Assembly: GCA_039183635.1 (NCBI GenBank) | Contig: JBCDBL010000157.1 | Span: 1 to 7,709, forward strand | Direction: 5' to 3' | Length of the DNA: 7,709 nucleotides | DNA from: JBCDBL01 sp039183635 | GTDB taxonomy: Bacteria > Pseudomonadota > Alphaproteobacteria > Caulobacterales > Parvularculaceae | Shown: positions 1 to 6,000 of the stretch, piece by piece | How the letters are laid out: every line of letters starts with the position of its first letter | Position numbering within the stretch: position 1 is the first letter of the stretch | Notes under the pieces: model-generated | The model's input: only the letters and a program-made list of their open reading frames with translations | The model's database searches: none | What the model was told of the DNA's origin: nothing | Translations under genes and position numbers: made by a program

Positions 1-237
1 AGCGATAAAAGCCCCTTCGTGCAATTGGCGGCGAGCGGCCTTGCGGCGCTCATCGGTTTGCAGGCGCTGATCAATATGGCGGTGAATTTGCGGCTGATGC
101 CGGCCAAGGGCATGACACTGCCCCTTGTCTCCTATGGCGGCTCCTCGATGTTGGCGACGGCGCTCGCCCTCGGCATGCTGTTGGCCCTGACGCGGGAGCG
201 GCCCCACACCTGGCGACGCAAAGAGGCTATGGTATGA
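1..237 (+). CDS. ftsW: FtsW, septal peptidoglycan glycosyltransferase (SEDS family), C-terminal part
   Basis: Only the last 78 residues are present; the reading frame is open from base 1, so the gene starts to the left of the window. FtsW is a multi-spanning inner membrane protein that polymerises lipid II at the division site together with the transpeptidase FtsI. The visible part carries the SEDS C-terminal signature: the stretch INMAVNLRLMPAKGMTLPLV followed by SYGGSS, matching the 'LP.KG.TLP.(I/V)SYGGSS' block of FtsW/RodA. A last hydrophobic helix (MLATALALGMLLAL) and a short basic cytoplasmic tail (RERPHTWRRKE) follow. FtsW rather than RodA is chosen because murG follows directly. The stop codon overlaps the murG start in an ATGA, which implies translational coupling. 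Identity is secure; the missing N-terminus cannot be assessed. Confidence 0.95.
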   Translation, partial: SDKSPFVQLAASGLAALIGLQALINMAVNLRLMPAKGMTLPLVSYGGSSMLATALALGMLLALTRERPHTWRRKEAMV

Positions 238-1337
238 GTGCGGAGGGCCGTCTTGCGCTCCTCGCCGCCGGCGGCACAGGGGGCCATATGTTCCCCGCCG
301 AGGCGCTCGCCAGTGAGCTGAAGCGGCGCGGCTGGCGCATCGCTCTTGTCACAGATGCAAGGGGAGAGCGGTATGCGGCGGATTTTCCGTGCGATGAAAA
401 GCACTTCACCGATGCCGCCACCTTCGCCGGGCGCGGCCCTTTGGGCAAGCTCGCGGCTGGGGCGGCGATCCTCCGGGGCGTTTTCGGCGCCATGGGTCTT
501 GTCGGGCGGTTGAAGCCGGCGGTCGCTGTCGGGTTCGGGGGGTACCCGTCCTTTCCGGCCATGGCCGCGGCGCGCTTAAAAGGCGTCCCGACATGCGTCC
601 ACGAACAAAACGCCATTCTCGGCCGGGTGAACCGCGCCCTTGCGCCCCATGTCACCCGCATCGCCTCGGCGTTCAGGACTGTGGGGCGCGTGCCCGAAGG
701 CGCCAAACACAAAGTGACATTCGTCGGCAATCCGGTACGCTCCGCCGTCGCTGCGGCCGCCGCGCCGTTCCGTGCGCCGGAGGCGGGGGCGCCCTTGAAC
801 CTTCTCATTTTCGGCGGCAGCCAGGGCGCGCGCTTGTTTGCTGAAACCGCGCCCGCCGCCGTCGCGGCCTTGCCCGAAGAGATCCGCAGACGGCTGAACG
901 TCGTCCACCAGGCGCGGGACGAAGACGCCGGCGCCGCCCGGGCCGCCTACGCCGCCGCCGGGGTCGATGCGGAATTGGCGCCGTTTTTCAAGGACCTGCC
1001 CGCGCGCATCGCCGCCGCCCACCTTGTGGTCTCCCGCGCCGGCGCCTCCACGGTGACGGAACTTGGCGTCCTCGCCCGTCCGGCCGTGCTGACGCCGCTC
1101 GGCATCGCCATGGACGACCACCAGACGGAGAACGCGAAAATCCTCACAAACGCCGGCGCCGCCGAACTTTTGCCGGAATCCGCCTTTACGGCTGAGGGGC
1201 TCGCCGCCATTCTGGCCCGTCTTTTGGGCGATCCGGCCGGTCTTGCGCAAATGAGCGCCAAAGCCGACGGCGTCGCGCCTGGCGATGCGGCGGCGCGGCT
1301 TGCCGATATGGTCGAAGAGATTGCAAAAGTAACGTAA
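234..1337 (+). CDS. murG: MurG, UDP-GlcNAc:lipid I N-acetylglucosaminyltransferase
   Basis: This 367-residue GT-B glycosyltransferase (E. coli MurG is 355) transfers GlcNAc from UDP-GlcNAc to undecaprenyl-PP-MurNAc-pentapeptide, giving lipid II on the cytoplasmic face of the inner membrane. The N-terminal acceptor domain shows the glycine loop GGTGGH (residues 13-18), a second loop VGFGGYPS (99-106) and HEQNAILGRVNR (123-134). The C-terminal donor domain starts near residue 187 and shows GGSQGAR (194-200), SRAGASTVTEL (266-276) and DDHQTENA (294-301), the last two forming the UDP-GlcNAc pocket in the family. The ATG at 234 overlaps the ftsW stop by 4 nt and has AAGAGG (221-226) 7 nt upstream. 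The C-terminus is intact. Unlike the other junctions, murG is separated from murC by 279 nt, mostly repeat sequence. Confidence 0.97.
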   Translation: MSAEGRLALLAAGGTGGHMFPAEALASELKRRGWRIALVTDARGERYAADFPCDEKHFTDAATFAGRGPLGKLAAGAAILRGVFGAMGLVGRLKPAVAVGFGGYPSFPAMAAARLKGVPTCVHEQNAILGRVNRALAPHVTRIASAFRTVGRVPEGAKHKVTFVGNPVRSAVAAAAAPFRAPEAGAPLNLLIFGGSQGARLFAETAPAAVAALPEEIRRRLNVVHQARDEDAGAARAAYAAAGVDAELAPFFKDLPARIAAAHLVVSRAGASTVTELGVLARPAVLTPLGIAMDDHQTENAKILTNAGAAELLPESAFTAEGLAAILARLLGDPAGLAQMSAKADGVAPGDAAARLADMVEEIAKVT

Positions 1338-1405
1338 AGTGCACAGATTAATGCGTATATTTAATATGAATTATTTCCCCGCTCTGAAAAGCGTGCGACC
1401 TCTTT

Positions 1406-1550
1406 CCTCCCCCGCCCGGCGGGGGAGGTGTCGAGCGTCCGCGAGACGGAGGGGGCGCGATGGCGACATTCGCGGCAGGGGGTGTGCTGTTTTAGAGATC
1501 TCATGCCCCCTTCGGCCCTTCGGGCCACTTCCCCCGCTTGCGGGGGAAGA
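1406..1550 (-). repeat. Compound palindromic intergenic repeat, copy 1 (murG-murC gap)
   Basis: This non-coding element is built of nested inverted repeats. Its left end is a near-perfect palindrome with 11-bp arms (1406-1416 and 1418-1428, CCTCCCCCGCC / GGCGGGGGAGG). Its right end has 10-bp arms (1528-1537 and 1540-1549, CTTCCCCCGC / GCGGGGGAAG), preceded by a small GGCCC-TTC-GGGCC hairpin (1514-1526). The reverse complement matches the element at 7353-7481 block by block, including a 17-nt identity (1445-1461 with 7428-7444), so the - strand label gives its orientation relative to that copy. The style resembles dispersed intergenic repeats I recall from alphaproteobacterial genomes; I cannot assign a named family. 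The rest of the gap (1338-1405 and 1551-1616) contains an AT-rich patch at about 1345-1376 and the weak ribosome site of murC. No gene is seen there. Confidence 0.85.
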
Positions 1551-1616
1551 CGTCTGCTCACTGTATATGGTGAATATTACAAACGGGTTTCTGTGTTTTC
1601 GAAAGGCCTGTAAGTC

Positions 1617-3038
1617 ATGAGCGAAGCTTTAAAACAGAAACTCCCTTTTGGCGTCGGCGCGGTGCATTTCGTCGGCATCGGCGGCATCGGCATGAGCGGC
1701 ATCGCAGAGGTGATGCACAATCTCGGTTACGAGGTTCAGGGCTCGGACATGTCCGACAATCCGAATGTCAAGCGCCTGCGGGAAAAGGGCGTCACCGTTC
1801 ATATCGGCCACAGCGCCGACAATCTCGGCGAGGCGGAGGCGGTGGTCATCTCAACGGCGATACGCGCCGAAAACCCGGAGGTGGCGACGGCGCGGGCCCG
1901 TCACATCCCCGTCGTGCGCCGGGCGGACATGCTGGCCGAACTGATGCGTTTGAAATGGAATGTCTGCGTCGCCGGCACCCACGGAAAAACCACGACGACG
2001 TCTATGATCGCGGCTCTGATGGACGAGGCCGGGCTCGACCCCACTGTCATCAACGGCGGCATCATCAACGCCTACGGCACGAACGCTCGCCTCGGCGAGG
2101 GGGACTGGATGGTGGTGGAGGCCGATGAGTCCGACGGCTCTTTCCTTCGTCTACCGACGACCGTGGGGATCATCACAAACATCGACCCCGAACATCTCGA
2201 CCATTACGGCGATTTCGACACGTTGCGCGACGCCTTCGACACGTTCGTGGAGAACACGCCGTTTTACGGCTTTTCCGCCGTCTGTCTCGACCATCAGGAA
2301 GTGCAGGCGCTTGTGGGACGGATCACCGACCGTCGCCTCATCACCTATGGCACCAACCCCCAGGCCGATGTCCGGGCGGAGAACATTTCCTTCGTCGAGG
2401 GCGAAGCGCGCTACGACATCGTCTTCCGCAGCCGGATCGACAAGTCGGAGACCCGCATCGCCGACTTGCGTCTGCCTATGCCGGGCGTCCACAACGTATT
2501 GAACTCCCTCGCGGCGGCCATCGTGGCGAAAGAAATGGGCGCCTCCGACGATGCGATCCGCGGCGGGTTTCAAAAATTCGGCGGCGTCAAGCGGCGGTTC
2601 ACCAACGCCGGCGTATGGAACGGCGTTACGATTATCGACGATTACGGCCACCACCCCGTGGAGATCGCCGCCGTCATGCGCGCCGCCCGCAACGTCGCCT
2701 CCAGGCGCATCATCGCCGTGGTTCAGCCCCATCGCTATACGCGCCTGCGGGACCTGTTCGACGATTTTTGCGGCTGCCTCAACGACGCCGATGCGGTTCT
2801 TGTCACGGACGTTTACGCCGCCGGGGAGCAGCCGATCGAAGGCGTCGACAAGGACGCTTTTGTGAAGGGCCTGATCGCACACGGCCACCGGGAGGCGGAG
2901 GCGCTTGAAAATTTTGAGGCTCTGCCCAAACGCATTGCGGAGATCGCCGATGAGGGGGATTACGTCGTCTGCCTCGGCGCCGGCGATATCACAAAACACG
3001 CCAATCAGCTGGCGGATAATCTGAAAGCACTGGGGTAA
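1617..3038 (+). CDS. murC: MurC, UDP-N-acetylmuramate--L-alanine ligase
   Basis: This cytoplasmic ATP-dependent ligase adds L-Ala to UDP-MurNAc, the first step of stem peptide assembly. At 473 residues it is a normal length for the family. The N-terminal UDP-binding Rossmann domain carries FVGIGGIGMSGIAEVM (residues 18-33). The central ATPase domain has the P-loop AGTHGKTTT (119-127), the NGG of the substrate loop (146-148), EADESDGSF (168-176) and NIDPEHLDHY (188-197), all typical of Mur ligases. The C-terminal domain shows DDYGHHPVEI (341-350) and QPHRYTRLRDL (370-380), signatures that separate MurC from MurD/E/F, then GAGDIT (454-459). The ATG at 1617 has only a weak upstream site (GAAAGG, 1601-1606, 10 nt away). 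The stop lies 4 nt before murB. Because copy 1 of the palindromic repeat lies upstream, murC is not translationally coupled to murG. Confidence 0.98.
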   Translation: MSEALKQKLPFGVGAVHFVGIGGIGMSGIAEVMHNLGYEVQGSDMSDNPNVKRLREKGVTVHIGHSADNLGEAEAVVISTAIRAENPEVATARARHIPVVRRADMLAELMRLKWNVCVAGTHGKTTTTSMIAALMDEAGLDPTVINGGIINAYGTNARLGEGDWMVVEADESDGSFLRLPTTVGIITNIDPEHLDHYGDFDTLRDAFDTFVENTPFYGFSAVCLDHQEVQALVGRITDRRLITYGTNPQADVRAENISFVEGEARYDIVFRSRIDKSETRIADLRLPMPGVHNVLNSLAAAIVAKEMGASDDAIRGGFQKFGGVKRRFTNAGVWNGVTIIDDYGHHPVEIAAVMRAARNVASRRIIAVVQPHRYTRLRDLFDDFCGCLNDADAVLVTDVYAAGEQPIEGVDKDAFVKGLIAHGHREAEALENFEALPKRIAEIADEGDYVVCLGAGDITKHANQLADNLKALG

Positions 3039-3042
3039 AGGC

Positions 3043-3966
3043 GTGACGCGGCGCATCGCCATAGAGGAGTTGCCAGAGGTGCGGGGCCGCTATATGGCCG
3101 GCGCAAGCCTCGCCGACGTCACATGGTTTCGGGTCGGCGGGCCGGCGGATGTTCTGTTCATGCCGGCGGATGCGGAAGATCTCGCGACGTTTTTGAAGGA
3201 AACCCCATCGGAAATTCCGGTTTATCCGATCGGGGTCGGCTCCAACCTTTTGGTGCGGGACGGCGGCGTGCGCGGCGTCGTCATACGCCTCGGCGGGCCG
3301 TTCGCCAAAATCGAAGCTTTGCCGGACAGCCGCATCCGCGCCGGTGCAGCCGCCCTTGACGCCGCCGTCGCCAAGGCCGCCGCCAGGGCCGAGGTTGCGG
3401 GTCTTGAGTTTTATCGCGGCGTACCCGGAACGATCGGCGGCGCCTTGCGGATGAACGCCGGCGCCTATGGCGGTGAGACCAGGGATGTGCTGATCGAGGC
3501 TGTCGCCCTTGACCGCCAGGGCGCGCGCCACACCCTCTCGAACGCCGATATGGGGTACGCCTACCGCCATTCCGCAGCGCCCGAGGATCTTATCTTCATA
3601 GAGGCCCTCTTCCAGGGCCGGCCGGGGGACGCGACGGAGATCGAAGCGAAAATGAACGAGGTGACGTCGTCCCGGGAGGCGACCCAGCCTATTCGCGAGC
3701 GCACCGGCGGCTCCACCTTTAAAAACCCCGACCCGGATCTGTCCGGCGGCCGCAAGAGCTGGCAGCTGATCGACAGCGTCGGCGCGCGCGGCCGCGTCGT
3801 CGGCGATGCGCAAGTGTCCGAACAGCACTGCAATTTTCTCATCAACCGCGGCGCCGCTGCTGCAGCGGACCTTGAGGCCCTCGGCGAAGGCGTGCGCGCC
3901 GATGTGAAGCGCGAAACCGGCGTTGAACTGCAATGGGAGATCAAACGCATCGGGGAGGCGGGGTGA
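3043..3966 (+). CDS. murB: MurB, UDP-N-acetylenolpyruvoylglucosamine reductase
   Basis: This FAD enzyme uses NADPH to reduce UDP-GlcNAc-enolpyruvate to UDP-MurNAc, the substrate of MurC. At 307 residues it is of the shorter type, without the extra region of E. coli MurB. Visible motifs are TWFRVGGPAD (27-36) and GVGSNLLVRDGG (64-75), which bind FAD. GVPGTIGGALRMNAGAYGGE (126-145) and YRHS (174-177) follow; Arg175 is the expected equivalent of catalytic Arg159. In TGGSTFKNP (221-229), Ser224 is the expected proton donor. Glu299 near the end completes the catalytic set. The start is GTG at 3043, 4 nt after the murC stop, with a GGGG run at 3032-3035. An in-frame ATG at 3094 would remove the conserved 'LPEVRGR' segment, so the GTG is preferred. 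A structured repeat begins 21 nt after the stop. Confidence 0.97.
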   Translation: MTRRIAIEELPEVRGRYMAGASLADVTWFRVGGPADVLFMPADAEDLATFLKETPSEIPVYPIGVGSNLLVRDGGVRGVVIRLGGPFAKIEALPDSRIRAGAAALDAAVAKAAARAEVAGLEFYRGVPGTIGGALRMNAGAYGGETRDVLIEAVALDRQGARHTLSNADMGYAYRHSAAPEDLIFIEALFQGRPGDATEIEAKMNEVTSSREATQPIRERTGGSTFKNPDPDLSGGRKSWQLIDSVGARGRVVGDAQVSEQHCNFLINRGAAAAADLEALGEGVRADVKRETGVELQWEIKRIGEAG

Positions 3967-3987
3967 TGCGGCCTATCATTGAGGAGA

Positions 3988-4140
3988 CGTCATCCCAAAC
4001 AAGCCATGACCGTCAGGGCATGGCGCAGATTTGGGATCCAGGGGCGGCAAACTCTGAATGTGAGGCCCCTGGATTCCAGATCGCTCGGTTTGCTGACCAA
4101 AGCCTATCGGCTTTGGAGCAAACCGGCGTCTGGAATGACG
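3988..4140. repeat. Cloverleaf-like palindromic repeat in the murB-ddl gap
   Basis: This 153-bp element has complementary ends and several nested perfect stems. CGTCAT (3988-3993) pairs with ATGACG (4135-4140). ATCCCAAA (3992-3999) pairs with TTTGGGAT (4030-4037), enclosing GCCATG/CATGGC (4003-4008 with 4019-4024). ATCCAGGGGC (4036-4045) pairs with GCCCCTGGAT (4065-4074). ATTCCAGA (4073-4080) pairs with TCTGGAAT (4129-4136), enclosing CGGTTTGCT/AGCAAACCG (4086-4094 with 4117-4125) and CCAAAGCC/GGCTTTGG (4097-4104 with 4109-4116). Together these make a closing stem with three arms; a few bases are shared between adjacent stems. The 'CGTCATyCC...GGAATGACG' ends and 'CTGGATTCCAGATC' core match a repeat type I recall as widespread between alphaproteobacterial genes; I do not know a secure family name. 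It is unrelated to the repeats at 1406 and 7353. Short frames crossing it are not considered genes. Confidence 0.88.
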
Positions 4141-4142
4141 AA

Positions 4143-4149
4143 GAGGAGG
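4143..4149 (+). promoter_or_regulatory. Strong ribosome binding site of ddl
   Basis: GAGGAGG lies 7 nt before the ddl ATG and begins 2 nt after the repeat ends at 4140. The repeat has therefore separated ddl from murB without removing the ddl start signal. It is among the strongest sites in the window, which fits independent initiation at a point where coupling to murB has been lost. Confidence 0.75.
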
Positions 4150-4156
4150 CGCGTCT

Positions 4157-5083
4157 ATGACGGAAATTAAAAAAGTCGCCGTGTTGATGGGCGGACAGTC
4201 GTCGGAGCGGGAAGTGAGTTTGTCCTCAGGCGCCGGCTGCGCAAAGGCCCTCCGGTCCGCAGGGTACGACGTTGTTGAGATCGATGTCGCCGCGGACGTG
4301 GCGGCGCGTTTGAAGGCCGCCGCGCCGGATGTCGCGTTCAACGCCCTTCACGGCAAAGGCGGGGAGGACGGCTGCATCCAGGGCCTCCTGGAGACGCTCC
4401 GCATCCCGTACACCCATTCCGGCGTTCTCGCATCTGCTCTCGCCATGGACAAAAATCTCGCCAAGGACGTACTCGCCGCCGCCGGCGTTCCTGTTCCCGA
4501 GGGGCGTATCGTCACGCTGGAAGACGCCGCCGCCGCCCATGTTTTAGAACCGCCCTATGTCGTGAAGCCCAATGACGGCGGCTCCTCCGTCGGCGTGCAT
4601 ATTATTCGCAAAGGCGAGAACCGCCCCCCCGCAGCCCTTGCGGCCCCGGGCGCAGGGCTCGCCGACGCCGTTCTTGTGGAGAAGTTCATTCCGGGGCGGG
4701 AGCTTACCGTCAGCGTCCTCGGCGACCGGGCGCTTAGCGTTACCGAGATCGTGCCCCGCACGGCCTTCTACGATTATGAGGCGAAGTACGCCGAGGGCGG
4801 CTCCTCCCACATTCTGCCCGCCGATATTCCAGAGGAGATCGCCGCCGAATGCCGCCGCCTGGCGCTCCTCAGTCACGCCACGCTGAAATGTCGTGGTCTG
4901 ACGCGCACAGATTTTCGATATGACGATTCACAAGCCGGGAAGAAGGGGCTATACGTCCTCGAACTCAACACCCAGCCCGGCATGACGCCCACCTCTCTGT
5001 CCCCGGAGCAGGCGGCCCATGAGGGCATGGCTTACGAAGATTTAACCCGCTGGATCGTGGAAGACGCATCATGCGACAGGTAA
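4157..5083 (+). CDS. ddl: Ddl, D-alanine--D-alanine ligase (DdlB type)
   Basis: This cytoplasmic ATP-grasp ligase joins two D-Ala to give the terminal dipeptide of the peptidoglycan precursor. At 308 residues it is normal for DdlB. Motifs in order: MGGQSSEREVSLSSG (11-25), where Glu17 matches E. coli Glu15; NALHGKGGEDG (62-72); ATP-grasp PYVVKPNDGGSSVGV (133-147); EKFIPGRELTVSVL (175-188); FYDYEAKY (204-211); and LELNTQPGMTPTSL (268-281), with Glu269 and Asn271 as metal ligands. Tyr211 aligns with E. coli Tyr216, which in the family indicates D-Ala-D-Ala rather than D-Ala-D-Lac synthesis. So no intrinsic vancomycin-type chemistry is suggested. The ATG at 4157 is supported by a GAGGAGG site. 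The 3' end overlaps ftsQ by 13 nt in another frame. Confidence 0.97.
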   Translation: MTEIKKVAVLMGGQSSEREVSLSSGAGCAKALRSAGYDVVEIDVAADVAARLKAAAPDVAFNALHGKGGEDGCIQGLLETLRIPYTHSGVLASALAMDKNLAKDVLAAAGVPVPEGRIVTLEDAAAAHVLEPPYVVKPNDGGSSVGVHIIRKGENRPPAALAAPGAGLADAVLVEKFIPGRELTVSVLGDRALSVTEIVPRTAFYDYEAKYAEGGSSHILPADIPEEIAAECRRLALLSHATLKCRGLTRTDFRYDDSQAGKKGLYVLELNTQPGMTPTSLSPEQAAHEGMAYEDLTRWIVEDASCDR

Positions 5084-6000
5084 AAGCGAAACCGAAACGC
5101 CGGGCGAAAGCCAGGCCTAAAAACCGAAAGCCCGCCGGCCGGCCCCGGCGCACGCACCCCAAACCTGAAGGCCCGTTCCTTGTCCGGATAATCGACAGGG
5201 CCGGGGAGCGGTTCGACGAGGTTTGGGAGAATTTTTCACCGTACGCCCGTGTGGCTGGCGGCGCGCTTGTCCTTGCAGTTGCAGCGTTGCTATGGGCCGG
5301 CGGTTACTTCGCGGCTGTCGGGGCCCGTATTAACGTTTTCACCGCCAAGGCGGCGATCGGCGCCGGCTTCGCCGTGGAGCGCATCACCGCTCGCGGGCTT
5401 GAAAATGTTACGGAGGCTGAGATGCTCGCCGCCGTCGGTCCCGTTGAGGGCGTCTCGCTTCTTCATGTGGACCTCGCCGGCGCCCGCGACCGGGTGGAAG
5501 CTCTGGGGTGGGTGGAGGTCGCCGCGGTCAGCCGTTTGTGGCCGGACGTTCTCCATGTTTCCATTATAGAGCGCGCGCCCGCCGCAGTGTGGCAGTTGAA
5601 CGGCCAGATGCATCTCATCGACGCTGAGGGCGGCGTCATTGTGCCCGTTCCGGCGGACGCCTATCCCCATTTGCCGCTTGTCGTCGGGGAAGGCGCAGCG
5701 ACCGCCGCAGGAGAAATTTTTGCGCTTCTCGCCGATTATCCCGACATTCGGGCGGAAACCAAAGCGATGGTTCGTGTGGGGCATCGGCGCTGGAACTTGC
5801 GCTTAAAGTCCGGCGCCGACGTCAAGCTGCCGGAGGACGGGGTTGCGGCCGCGCTGCGGCGTCTCGCCGGCGCGCACGAAGCCAACGATCTGTTGCGCAA
5901 GCCAATGAAATATATCGATTTGCGCAACGCCGAACAGGCGGTGCTTGGCGGGGCGCCGGCTGCGGTTGCAACGCCGGTCTCCTATGGCCGCGAAACATAA
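5071..6000 (+). CDS. ftsQ: FtsQ, divisome scaffold membrane protein
   Basis: FtsQ is a bitopic inner membrane protein that links early and late divisome proteins and binds FtsB/FtsL in the periplasm. The 309-residue product has a strongly basic cytoplasmic N-terminus (residues 1-31, rich in Lys/Arg with Pro). One membrane helix follows at about 61-83 (ending AALLWAGGYFAAV). A POTRA domain spans about 100-168, including ITARGLENVTEAEMLAAV and VSRLWPDVLHVSIIERAPAA, which is the typical 'R.WP..l.v.i.ER.P.A' block. The FtsQ beta domain runs to about 290. The sequence is recognisable by motif and position rather than by catalytic residues. The ATG at 5071 lies inside ddl, with GGAAG (5059-5063) 7 nt upstream, and the overlap implies coupling. 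The TAA stop directly abuts the ftsA ATG. Confidence 0.94.
   Translation: MRQVKAKPKRRAKARPKNRKPAGRPRRTHPKPEGPFLVRIIDRAGERFDEVWENFSPYARVAGGALVLAVAALLWAGGYFAAVGARINVFTAKAAIGAGFAVERITARGLENVTEAEMLAAVGPVEGVSLLHVDLAGARDRVEALGWVEVAAVSRLWPDVLHVSIIERAPAAVWQLNGQMHLIDAEGGVIVPVPADAYPHLPLVVGEGAATAAGEIFALLADYPDIRAETKAMVRVGHRRWNLRLKSGADVKLPEDGVAAALRRLAGAHEANDLLRKPMKYIDLRNAEQAVLGGAPAAVATPVSYGRET

Noticed and set aside
1348..1364. Pair of TTAA motifs suggesting a CtrA binding site before murC
   Set aside because: The two TTAA half-sites are 9 nt apart instead of the 7 nt of the CtrA consensus, and the patch is simply AT-rich.
1406..1428. GC-rich hairpin after murG as a rho-independent terminator
   Set aside because: No T-run follows the stem, the same structure recurs in the repeat after ftsA, and the loop is a single base between perfect arms. 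It is better read as one arm of the repeat.
1339..1620. 93-codon + frame filling the murG-murC gap
   Set aside because: Most of it is translated palindromic repeat (1406-1550). It has no good ribosome site and its product resembles no protein; the repeat explains the sequence better.
2151..3062. 303-codon open frame on the - strand inside murC
   Set aside because: It lies antisense to conserved MurC motifs, with no recognisable domain and no independent gene context.
3933..4160. 75-codon + frame across the murB-ddl gap
   Set aside because: It starts inside murB, runs through the cloverleaf repeat and overlaps the ddl start; the base pairing accounts for the sequence.
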